A stretch of DNA of 64,000 nt from Ferruginibacter sp. (GTDB lineage Bacteria > Bacteroidota > Bacteroidia > Chitinophagales > Chitinophagaceae). The DNA is taken from assembly GCA_019638525.1 (NCBI GenBank), contig JAHBTO010000003.1, positions 248,001 through 312,000 on the forward strand, in the 5' to 3' direction. A program made the translations under genes and the position numbers. The notes under the pieces are model-generated. The model saw only the letters and a list, made by a program, of their open reading frames with translations, had not been told where the DNA came from and searched no databases. Positions 1 to 8,489 of this stretch are shown here, in pieces; position 1 is the first letter of the stretch; each line of letters begins with the position of its first letter.

Positions 1-2
1 AA

Positions 3-947
3 TTATCACAGGTTGAAAATGTGGGAGCATCTAACTACAATCCCGGCATTTTTAATCCAAGCGATAATTTGTATTATAAAGACGGGCAAACTATGAATGA
101 TGCAAAACGTACTCGTGCTAACACAGTAGATGTAAGTTACCTGCGTACATTAGGTGTTCAACCGCTTGCCGGCCGTTTGTTTTCTGAAGAGTACCCGGCT
201 GATACAGGATTTAGGGTTATACTGAATGAAACAGCTATAAAGCAAATTGGTTTTAAAAATGCACAGGATGCTATTGGCAAAAATGTTTATTTCGATTTCC
301 AGGGGAAAAATTATGCGTTTGAAATTATTGGTGTGCTTAAGGATTTTCATTTTGAAGATATGCATCTGCCAATAACTCCTTATGGCTATAATTTAAGTAT
401 GGGCAATGATTTTAATTACCTGTTAGTGCATTCTAAACCGGGTAATATAGCATCATTATTAAAAACAATTGAAACAAAATGGCATGCATTAAATCCAAAC
501 GAGCCATTTGAATATAGTTTTTTAGATGAAGATTTTCAAAGAAATTATGAAGCTGATAGCAGGCTTTCATCAATAGTTGCATACTTTACATTAATTGCTA
601 TAATTATTTCCTGCCTGGGTTTATTTGCCCTTGCAACCTTTAGTGCCGAACAACGAATAAAAGAAATAGGTGTACGCAAAGTTTTGGGTGCAAGTGTTGC
701 CGGCATTGTTGCGCTTTTATCGAAAGATTTTTTAAAGCTTGTAATTATTGCCATTGTGGTGGCTACTCCAATTGCATGGTATGTTATGTATCGTTGGCTA
801 CAGGATTTTGCTTATCGTGTTAATATTAACTGGTGGGAATTTGTACTGGCCGGTATTATAGCGGTGGTTATTGCAATCATTACAATAAGTTACCAGGCAA
901 TCAAAGCAGCATTGGCTAACCCGGTGAAGAGTTTGAGGACAGAGTGA
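3..947 (+). CDS. FtsX/MacB-type ABC transporter permease, 5' truncated by window edge
   Basis: Permease 1 of the array. Only the C-terminal ~314 residues are inside the window; the frame is open to the left edge, so the GTG at 21 is not a convincing start. What is visible is the end of the second periplasmic MacB_PCD-like domain (motifs NETAIKQIG, VLKDFHFED) and the last FtsX core with three membrane segments. The ATPase-contact motif KEIGVRKVLGA follows the first of these. It ends in NPVKSLRTE, the tail shared by nearly all permeases here. It is separated from the next permease by 40 bp of heptad repeat. The transported substrate cannot be deduced. Confidence 0.93.
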   Translation, partial: LSQVENVGASNYNPGIFNPSDNLYYKDGQTMNDAKRTRANTVDVSYLRTLGVQPLAGRLFSEEYPADTGFRVILNETAIKQIGFKNAQDAIGKNVYFDFQGKNYAFEIIGVLKDFHFEDMHLPITPYGYNLSMGNDFNYLLVHSKPGNIASLLKTIETKWHALNPNEPFEYSFLDEDFQRNYEADSRLSSIVAYFTLIAIIISCLGLFALATFSAEQRIKEIGVRKVLGASVAGIVALLSKDFLKLVIIAIVVATPIAWYVMYRWLQDFAYRVNINWWEFVLAGIIAVVIAIITISYQAIKAALANPVKSLRTE

Positions 948-987
948 AGAATTAACAATTAATCATTATCAATTAACAATTAAAAAG
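948..987 (+). repeat. Heptad spacer, class A (aattaac type)
   Basis: This spacer reads as successive 7-mers aattaac, aattaat, cattatc, aattaac, aattaaa up to the ATG of permease 2. The same class occurs on the other side of permease 2 at 3376-3415. The 7-nt phase is directly visible; any function is unknown. Confidence 0.75.
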
Positions 988-3375
988 ATGTTTAAAAATT
1001 ATTTCAAAATAGCATGGCGAAATCTTGTAAAAAATAAAGTGTATTCGGGTATTAATATAATGGGACTTGCTGCGGGGATGGCTGTGGCAATGTTGATTGC
1101 TTTGTGGATATGGGATGAAGTTACCTACGACAGGTATTTTGATAACCACAACCAACTGGCACAGGTTATGACAACCGTTGTGGATAATGATGGCAAAATG
1201 GCAACTAGCAGGGCGGTTTGTATGCCCATTGGTAAAGAGTTGCAACAGAAATATGGAAGTGATTTTAAAAACATTTCAATGTCGTCATGGAATTTTAGCC
1301 ATGTGCTGGGTGTAGGTGAAAAAAAAATCAGCGAAAAAGGTATGTGGGTGGAGGCATCTTTCCCCTCAATGTTTTCGCTAAAGATGATAAAAGGCAACAT
1401 CAATGCATTGAATGACCCTTCTTCTATTTTGATAAGTTCATCACTGGCTGAAACATTTTTTGGTAATGCTGACCCACTCAATAAAATGATAAGGTTGGAT
1501 AACAGGGACAATTATAAAGTAGCCGGTGTGTTTGAAGATTTCCCTGATAACACTACAATAAATGACTCGAAATACTTTCTCCCCTGGAAAAAGTATATCA
1601 CTACTGAAAACTGGTTAAAAGAATCAGCGACAGAATGGAACAATCATTCATGGCAATGTTATGTGCAGATGGCTGATAATATTGATATGGAAAAAGTTTC
1701 CGGGAAAATAAAGAACATAGTGATGGCACATAAAGATGCAAAGACTGAAGGAGTGGAGCAGGCATATATTTTCCCGATGAATAAATGGCGTTTGTACAGT
1801 GATTTTAAAAACGGCATACCTGCCGGTGGACGAATACAATTTATCTGGTTGTTTACAATCTTAGGTGTGTTTGTATTGTTGCTTGCATGCATCAACTTCA
1901 TGAACCTGTCCACTGCACGAAGCGAAAAACGAGCAAAGGAAGTTGGTATCCGTAAAACTGTGGGTTCATTGCGCTCACAATTAATCAACCAGTTTTTAAG
2001 CGAATCAATTGTAGTGGCATTTATATCATTTGTGTTTTCAATTCTGCTGGTATTTTTACTATTACCACTTTTTAATACTTTGGCTGATAAACATATCAGC
2101 ATTCCCTGGAGCAATATATATTTCTGGTTAATAGCAATTGCGTTTACATTCTTCACAGGATTAATTTCCGGCAGCTATCCTGCATTGTATTTATCAAGGT
2201 TTAAGCCGATAAAAGTTTTAAAAGGTACATTCCGTGTTGGCAGGTTTGCTTCGCTTCCAAGAAAAGTATTGGTAGTAGTACAGTTTACTTTTTCAATTGC
2301 ATTAATCATTGGCACCATCATCGTGTTTAAACAAATTCAGTATGCAAAAGACAGGCCTGTTAATTATAAGAAAGATGGATTGATAACTATTTTCCTGACC
2401 ACATCTGATTTAAATGGTCATTATGATGCTTTCAGGAATGATATGCTTTCATCAGGCGCTGTAGCTGATATGGCAGAATCATCAAGCCCCACCACCAATA
2501 TTTTTGCAAACCAGATAGGGTTTAACTGGCAGGGTAAAGATCCGAATACTATTCCATCATTCGGTACTGTTGCAGTTACAACCGACTTTGGTAAAACAAT
2601 CGGATGGGAAATTAAAGAAGGCAGGGACTTTTCAAAAGATTTTGCAACGGATAGCTCTGCAATGATATTGAACGAAGCAGCAGTGAAACAAGTCGGAATG
2701 AAACAGGATATTGTTGGCCAGACTATCAATTTCAATGATAAAGATTATAAGGTGATTGGTGTCATCAAAGACATGGTGATGGAGTCACCATACAAACCTG
2801 TAACACCGACTGTATTTTTTAATGATCCAACCTGGGGTGGCATCATCACAATAGCAATAAAACAAAATATGCCGGTAACAACTGCCCTGGAAAAAATTGA
2901 AGCAGTATTCAAGAAATACAATCCTTCATCACCGTTTACATATACTTTCAATAATGAAACTTACGCTAAAAAATTTGCTGATGAACAACGCATCGGCAGC
3001 CTGGCATCATTCTTCACCGTCCTCGCCATATTTATTTCCTGTCTTGGTTTGTTTGGTCTTGCATCATTTGTAGCAGAGCAGAGAAAGAAAGAAATAGGTG
3101 TACGCAAAGTGTTGGGTGCATCAATATATAATCTATGGCAGATGTTGTCAAAGGAATTTGCATTGCTTGTAATCATATCATGTTTTATTGCCATTCCCTT
3201 AGCATGGCATTATTTAAATCAATGGCTTAATCAATATGATTACAGGACCACAATTTCTTTTTGGATTTTCATTGCATCAGGATTAGGTGCATTGTTTATA
3301 ACACTGATAACAGTGAGTTTCCAGGCTATAAAAGCGGCGATGGCGAATCCGGTTAAATCTTTACGAACAGAGTGA
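988..3375 (+). CDS. FtsX/MacB-type ABC transporter permease (double module, 795 aa)
   Basis: Permease 2. The N-terminus MFKNYFKIAWRNL precedes TM1 (about residues 22-43). A periplasmic domain of roughly 240 residues follows, then an FtsX core with contact motif RAKEVGIRKTVGS near residue 315. A second TM and periplasmic domain (GRDFSKDF, LNEAAVKQVG, VIGVIKDM) lead to a second FtsX core with KEIGVRKVLGA near residue 701. Two ATP-binding-protein contact motifs in one chain imply that a single polypeptide supplies both halves of the membrane part. It ends NPVKSLRTE. Of the complete copies it is most like permease 5 (8490-10853) by eye. Class A heptads flank it on both sides. It probably shares the ATPase at 23780. 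Confidence 0.93.
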   Translation: MFKNYFKIAWRNLVKNKVYSGINIMGLAAGMAVAMLIALWIWDEVTYDRYFDNHNQLAQVMTTVVDNDGKMATSRAVCMPIGKELQQKYGSDFKNISMSSWNFSHVLGVGEKKISEKGMWVEASFPSMFSLKMIKGNINALNDPSSILISSSLAETFFGNADPLNKMIRLDNRDNYKVAGVFEDFPDNTTINDSKYFLPWKKYITTENWLKESATEWNNHSWQCYVQMADNIDMEKVSGKIKNIVMAHKDAKTEGVEQAYIFPMNKWRLYSDFKNGIPAGGRIQFIWLFTILGVFVLLLACINFMNLSTARSEKRAKEVGIRKTVGSLRSQLINQFLSESIVVAFISFVFSILLVFLLLPLFNTLADKHISIPWSNIYFWLIAIAFTFFTGLISGSYPALYLSRFKPIKVLKGTFRVGRFASLPRKVLVVVQFTFSIALIIGTIIVFKQIQYAKDRPVNYKKDGLITIFLTTSDLNGHYDAFRNDMLSSGAVADMAESSSPTTNIFANQIGFNWQGKDPNTIPSFGTVAVTTDFGKTIGWEIKEGRDFSKDFATDSSAMILNEAAVKQVGMKQDIVGQTINFNDKDYKVIGVIKDMVMESPYKPVTPTVFFNDPTWGGIITIAIKQNMPVTTALEKIEAVFKKYNPSSPFTYTFNNETYAKKFADEQRIGSLASFFTVLAIFISCLGLFGLASFVAEQRKKEIGVRKVLGASIYNLWQMLSKEFALLVIISCFIAIPLAWHYLNQWLNQYDYRTTISFWIFIASGLGALFITLITVSFQAIKAAMANPVKSLRTE

Positions 3376-3415
3376 GAAATTATCAATTAAAAATTAATAA
3401 TTAGTAATTAATAAA
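3376..3415 (+). repeat. Heptad spacer, class A (aattaac type)
   Basis: Successive 7-mers aattatc, aattaaa, aattaat, aattagt, aattaat fill the gap between permeases 2 and 3. It is the same class as 948-987 but diverged in sequence, while the 7-nt period is kept. Confidence 0.7.
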
Positions 3416-5887
3416 ATGTTAAAAAATTATTTCATCACGGCATGGCGCAATATGCTTCGAAATAAGGCAAACAGTTTTATTAACCTGTCCGGATTGACTA
3501 TTGGAATAGCCTGTGCATTATTCATCGCTATTTTCATTCAAAACGAATGGAGCTATGATAAATTTCATAAAAATGCAGACCGGATATTCCAGGTTATACT
3601 AAATGGAAATATTAACGGGCAGGAATTCTGGGCCGGTAATACGCCACCCCCGGTCGGCTTCGCTTTAACACAGGCTATCCCTGAAATTGAAACCTACACC
3701 CGGTTATATAAACCGAATGACGTTGTTGTCCGAAATGAAGAGAATGGAACCATTAAAACATTTACAGAAAAAAATGTACTTGCCGTTGATTCAAATTTCC
3801 TGCAAGTGTTTGATTTCGGAATATTAGAAGGTAATGGCAATACGGCATTGATGAAAAACGGATCTGTTGTAATTACTGAAAATATTGCTAAAAAATATTT
3901 TGGTAATATAAAAGCTATTGGACAAACATTGTTAATAGGTCAAAACAATAAACCATTTGTCGTTACAGCTGTAACAAGAAATGTACCTCCTCAATCATCC
4001 ATTCAATTCGATATACTGACACCGGTTGCTGATTACCCTGTCATAAAACAATTCAGTTGGAGCTGGGTTTGGCAACAAATGATCTGTTATGTAAAACTAA
4101 AGAACAATATTTCTACTGATGCAGCAAATATTAGAGCAATTGAATCAAAATTTCCTGCCGTAGTCAGGGTGCAGGCAGCAAGCGCCTTCAAACGTATCGG
4201 TAACCCATTTGATGAGTTTATTAAAAATGGAGGCAAATGGAACTTTCATTTGATGCCATTCACTGATGTTCATCTCCGGTCATCAAAAGTAAGTATCCCC
4301 TGGATCAGCCACATCAGCAATATCAAATACATTTACATTTTCGGCAGCATTGCATTATTCATTATCTTTTTGGCATGTGTCAACTTTATGAATCTTTCTA
4401 CAGCCAGGGCGGCAAACAGGGGAAAAGAAGTTGGTATCCGCAAAGTTGCAGGTTCTACCCGGGCACAATTAGTCCGGCAGTTTCTTTCCGAGTCATTTTT
4501 ATATAGTATCATTTCATCAATATTTGCAGTTGTATTAGTTACTCTTTTACTAAAACCATTTTCAGTAATCATAGATGAGCCGGTTAGTTTTCAGTCAGCC
4601 TTTACGCCCAACATTTGTTTCGCATTAATTGGTTTGACTTTAATTGTAGGGTTGCTTGCAGGTATTTATCCTGCTCTTTATCTCACCTCTTTCAAACCAG
4701 TATTAGTTTTAAAAGGAAATCATTCCTTTTCATCCTGGGGGAAAACTTTGTTATTGCGGAATAGCCTTGTAGTTTTTCAGTTTGTTATTTCTACCATAAT
4801 GATAATTGGAACCCTGGTAGTATTAAAGCAATTAAAATTTTTCCGGGACACAGATCTCGGATTCAATAAAGAAAATGTGATTGTCATTTCCGGCTCAAAC
4901 AGGCTGGGAAAGAGTGAAGAGAGTTTCAGGCAAACGGTAATTCAAATTCCCGGAGTTATCAATGCAGGAATTACAACAGGGATACCTTCAGGATCTTATT
5001 TCGGAGACAGCTATCAGCCGCAACCCGAATCTGTGAATACAACAAAAGAACTTAATTTATTTTCCTACATGGTAAGTGATGATTTCATTCCCACGCTTGG
5101 TATAAAACTGCTTGAGGGAAGAAATTTTTCAAAAGATTTCAACGATTCTGCTTCTGTAATTCTGAATGAAGAAGCAGTAAAGCAAATAGGATGGAAACAT
5201 CCTATTGGAAAATGGCTCGACTACCCAGGAGGTAATATGACAAGATTTAAAGTAGTGGGTGTTGTTAAAAACTTCAATGTAGAATCGCTCCGTTCAGAGA
5301 TGTCAGCCTTTGCTCTGTTCCATACTTCTTCCAAAACTTATGATCTTGGCAATTCGGATATTGTGGTAAAGATCAAACCTGACAATCCTGCTGCAACACT
5401 GACTCAAATAAAAAATAAGTGGAAAGAATTTTCAAGTAGTGAGCCTTATGATTTTAATTTTCTCGATGCCCAGGTAGATTCACAATATCGTACAGAGCAA
5501 AGATTCGGAAGCATTTTCGGTTTATTTGCTGCACTATCCATTTTTATTGCATGCCTGGGATTATTTGGATTATGTACGTACGTGGTAGAACGCAGAAAAA
5601 AGGAAATTGGTATTCGCAAGGTATTAGGGGCTACCGTCGAAAGTGTAGTTTCGCTAATCTCTAAAGATTTTTTGAAGCTCACCATTCTTGCTGTCATTAT
5701 AGCTTTTCCTATAGCCTGGTGGATAATGACTAAATGGCTTGAGGATTTTGCTTATCGTATCCATATTGAATGGACAGTTTTTATAATGGCAGCTTTATAT
5801 ATAGGAGTAATTACATTATTTTCTATAAGCTACCAGGCAATAAAAGCCGGCTTAAATAATCCTGCTAAAAATTTAAAATCAGAATAA
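3416..5887 (+). CDS. FtsX/MacB-type ABC transporter permease (double module, 823 aa)
   Basis: Permease 3, the longest complete member. It has the standard order: TM1, periplasmic domain, FtsX core with RGKEVGIRKVAGS near residue 335, second periplasmic domain (GRNFSKDF, LNEEAVKQIG, VVGVVKNFNVESL) and FtsX core with KEIGIRKVLGA near residue 729. It departs from its neighbours in the tail, NPAKNLKSE rather than NPVKSLRTE, so it may be an older or separately acquired paralog. Only 17 bp separate it from permease 4, with no developed repeat spacer, which suggests co-transcription and that permeases 3 and 4 move as a pair. Confidence 0.93.
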   Translation: MLKNYFITAWRNMLRNKANSFINLSGLTIGIACALFIAIFIQNEWSYDKFHKNADRIFQVILNGNINGQEFWAGNTPPPVGFALTQAIPEIETYTRLYKPNDVVVRNEENGTIKTFTEKNVLAVDSNFLQVFDFGILEGNGNTALMKNGSVVITENIAKKYFGNIKAIGQTLLIGQNNKPFVVTAVTRNVPPQSSIQFDILTPVADYPVIKQFSWSWVWQQMICYVKLKNNISTDAANIRAIESKFPAVVRVQAASAFKRIGNPFDEFIKNGGKWNFHLMPFTDVHLRSSKVSIPWISHISNIKYIYIFGSIALFIIFLACVNFMNLSTARAANRGKEVGIRKVAGSTRAQLVRQFLSESFLYSIISSIFAVVLVTLLLKPFSVIIDEPVSFQSAFTPNICFALIGLTLIVGLLAGIYPALYLTSFKPVLVLKGNHSFSSWGKTLLLRNSLVVFQFVISTIMIIGTLVVLKQLKFFRDTDLGFNKENVIVISGSNRLGKSEESFRQTVIQIPGVINAGITTGIPSGSYFGDSYQPQPESVNTTKELNLFSYMVSDDFIPTLGIKLLEGRNFSKDFNDSASVILNEEAVKQIGWKHPIGKWLDYPGGNMTRFKVVGVVKNFNVESLRSEMSAFALFHTSSKTYDLGNSDIVVKIKPDNPAATLTQIKNKWKEFSSSEPYDFNFLDAQVDSQYRTEQRFGSIFGLFAALSIFIACLGLFGLCTYVVERRKKEIGIRKVLGATVESVVSLISKDFLKLTILAVIIAFPIAWWIMTKWLEDFAYRIHIEWTVFIMAALYIGVITLFSISYQAIKAGLNNPAKNLKSE

Positions 5888-5904
5888 AATCCAAAATCGT
5901 AAAT

Positions 5905-8328
5905 ATGTTTAAAAATTATTTCAAAATTGCATTAAGAAACCTAACAAGGCATAAAGGATATACCGCCATTAATATTACGGGGCTGGCTGTAGGCATGGCT
6001 GCCTGCCTGTTATTGTTTCTTGTAATCCGTTACGAACTTGGTTACGATAAATTTCAACCCAATTACAATAAAATATATCATGTGGTAACGCAGGATAAGT
6101 ATGATGCAGGCATAACTTATAACAGCGGTGTTCCTGTACCTGCACTGGATGCATTGCGATTGACGTTTCCCAATGTTCAGTTTGCAGGTATCAGCTCTGT
6201 TTATGGCAGCCAGGTAACAGTAGAAGAAGCAGGGAAAGAAAATACTGCCAATAAAAAATTTATAGAACCCACAGGGATGTTTTTTTGTGAGCCGCAGTTT
6301 TTTCAATTGTTCAGCTACAAATGGCTTGCCGGCAATGCTGCTGTTTTAAAAGACCCCAATATGGTAGTTCTTACAAAAAAAATGGCTGAAAAATATTTTG
6401 ATAACTGGAAAGATGCTATTGGAAGATTTATCAGGTTGGATAATGCAATCACTTTGAAAGTGGCAGGTATTATGGATGATATAAAAGAGCATACCGATTT
6501 CCCCTTGGGCGTGGTAATCTCTTATGCAACGCTTAAGAAAAACGGGGCGCCTTATAATTTTTATGCCGATAACTGGAATACCACTTCAAGCAACTACCAG
6601 GTATTTGCCCTGCTGCAAGATAAGAACGCTGTTGCCGGTATAAACAATCAGTTAATAAGTTTTTGTAAAGAACATTACCCACAAAGGGGGGCAGGCTCAT
6701 CAGTTAAAACACATTTCCTGGAGCCATTAAGTAACCTGCATTTCGATAGCCGGTTTAATACATTTGGCGATCATCAAACAAGCAAATCTACTTTATGGAC
6801 ACTATCGCTTATCGGCATCTTCATCATCATTATGGCTTGTATCAATTTTATAAACTTATCAACTGCACAGGCTGTAGGCAGAAGCAAGGAAGTGGGGATA
6901 AGAAAAGTTTTAGGAAGTAACCGCAAACAATTGTTCATGCAGGTAATGGGCGAAACAGGTTTGGTAGTAAGTACTGCAGCTATTGCAGCCATCATCATTG
7001 CCTTGGCCTGCCTTCCGTTTATAAAAAATGTGGCATTAATAAACGAACCATTAAGTTTGCTGAATGTGCAAACAATCTTATTCCTACTTACTGTAATAGT
7101 ATTAGTAACATTATTTTCAGGTTTATATCCTTCGCTGATACTTTCGGGATTTAAACCTGCGCTTGCGCTTAAGAACAAGATTACTTCAGCAAAAGTTGGC
7201 GGTATATCTTTAAGAAGGGGATTGGTGGTTACACAGTTTGCCATTTCGCAGGTACTCATCATTGGCACAATAGTAGCTGTTAGCCAAATGAGTTTTGTAA
7301 AGAATGCCGACCTTGGCTATAATAAGGATGCAGTGCTTTTGCTGTCGGCAACTGCCGATAGCAGCGTGCAGGCAAAACATAGTGTATTTAAACAAAAGTT
7401 GCTGCAAACACCGGGTGTAGTATCGGTAAGTTTTAATACAGATGCGCCATCATCAGAAAATATATGGAGCACCAATTTTGCTTTCGATCATCGTGATGAT
7501 GAAAAATTTCAGGTGCAGTTGAAATTTGCAGATGAAGATTATTTTAAAACATTTGGCCTTACATTAATTGCGGGCAGAGGGTATGATAAAAGCGATACGG
7601 CAAAAGAATTGGTAATTAATGAAACGCTGGTAAACAAACTAGGCTTAAAAAATCCACAAGATGCTATAGGTAAAGATATACGTACCGGCCGAAGTGCATG
7701 GAAACAGGTGGTTGGTGTGGTAAAAGATTTTAAAGCAAGTTCTTTAAAACAAAGTGTGCCACCATTAATAATTGCAGAATCCAGTAAATATTATTCTGTT
7801 ACAGCTATAAAACTTCGCACTTCAAATATTTCAAAAGCACAAACTGATATACAGGCTGCATGGAATGAATTTAACCCGGCATTTGCCTATTCAAGCGTCT
7901 TTCTTGATGAGAATATCAATAGGTTTTATCAGCAGGAAAATCAGTTATCACTACTATATAAAATATTTGCAGCTTTGGCAATACTTATTTCTAGTCTTGG
8001 TTTATATGGACTGGTATCTTTTATGGCTGTGCAAAAAACAAAGGAAGTTGGAATTAGAAAAGTATTAGGAGCTTCATCTGCCAATATTGTATTCCTTTTT
8101 TCAAAAGAATTTACCATACTGATTACAATTGCATTTTTGATAGCAGCGCCATTAGCTTATTTTATGATGAACAATTGGTTGCAGGATTTTGCATATCGAA
8201 TAAAAATTGGAGCAGGCATTTTTGTAATAGCGGTATTAATTTCTGTTTGTATCGCATGGTTAACGGTTGGGTATAAGGCAATAAAAGCATCCATAGCCAA
8301 CCCTGTTAAGAGTTTGAGAACGGAGTGA
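5905..8328 (+). CDS. FtsX/MacB-type ABC transporter permease (double module, 807 aa)
   Basis: Permease 4. The N-terminus is MFKNYFKIALRNL. ATPase-contact motifs lie near residues 327 (RSKEVGIRKVLGS) and 713 (KTKEVGIRKVLGA). Between the modules it has GGISLRRGLVV, and in the second periplasmic domain YFKTFGL and NETLVNKLG. These match permease 6 (GGITLRRALVV, YFKTYNL, NETLLLKLG), so the two form a subfamily distinct from the 1/2/5 type. The downstream spacer of 161 bp is the first composite heptad repeat. Substrate unknown. Confidence 0.93.
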   Translation: MFKNYFKIALRNLTRHKGYTAINITGLAVGMAACLLLFLVIRYELGYDKFQPNYNKIYHVVTQDKYDAGITYNSGVPVPALDALRLTFPNVQFAGISSVYGSQVTVEEAGKENTANKKFIEPTGMFFCEPQFFQLFSYKWLAGNAAVLKDPNMVVLTKKMAEKYFDNWKDAIGRFIRLDNAITLKVAGIMDDIKEHTDFPLGVVISYATLKKNGAPYNFYADNWNTTSSNYQVFALLQDKNAVAGINNQLISFCKEHYPQRGAGSSVKTHFLEPLSNLHFDSRFNTFGDHQTSKSTLWTLSLIGIFIIIMACINFINLSTAQAVGRSKEVGIRKVLGSNRKQLFMQVMGETGLVVSTAAIAAIIIALACLPFIKNVALINEPLSLLNVQTILFLLTVIVLVTLFSGLYPSLILSGFKPALALKNKITSAKVGGISLRRGLVVTQFAISQVLIIGTIVAVSQMSFVKNADLGYNKDAVLLLSATADSSVQAKHSVFKQKLLQTPGVVSVSFNTDAPSSENIWSTNFAFDHRDDEKFQVQLKFADEDYFKTFGLTLIAGRGYDKSDTAKELVINETLVNKLGLKNPQDAIGKDIRTGRSAWKQVVGVVKDFKASSLKQSVPPLIIAESSKYYSVTAIKLRTSNISKAQTDIQAAWNEFNPAFAYSSVFLDENINRFYQQENQLSLLYKIFAALAILISSLGLYGLVSFMAVQKTKEVGIRKVLGASSANIVFLFSKEFTILITIAFLIAAPLAYFMMNNWLQDFAYRIKIGAGIFVIAVLISVCIAWLTVGYKAIKASIANPVKSLRTE

Positions 8329-8489
8329 GGGCTGTGATGAATGAAGGGGTTAAGTTAAAAATCAAAAGTAAAAAGTCAAAAACAAAAAGTTGAGTTATGA
8401 ATAATGAGTTATAAGTTATGAGTGTTTGGTTACTTGGATTTCATTCAACATTCAAAATTCAGTGTTCAACATTCAATATTCAAAAAGTG
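8329..8489 (+). repeat. Composite heptad spacer (classes D, B, C)
   Basis: From about 8358 the sequence reads in 7-mers. First come A-rich aaaagta/aaaagtc/aaaaaca units (class D), then gagttat/gaataat/aagttat units (class B), a short non-repeat bridge, then attcaac/attcaaa/attcaat units (class C) up to the ATG at 8490. Closely similar composites precede permease 7 (13270-13438), permease 10 (21052-21218) and the ATPase (23625-23779). An in-frame ATG at 8418 inside the repeat creates a false N-terminal extension of permease 5. Confidence 0.75.

Noticed and set aside
1659..2156. 165-codon antisense open frame inside permease 2, and similar ones in other permeases (for example 6774-7268)
   Set aside because: They recur at the same place opposite the conserved FtsX core, so they mirror constraint on the sense strand.
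3416..5887. Permease 3 as a pseudogene because of its altered tail
   Set aside because: Full-length frame with both FtsX cores and both contact motifs; only the last residues differ (NPAKNLKSE).
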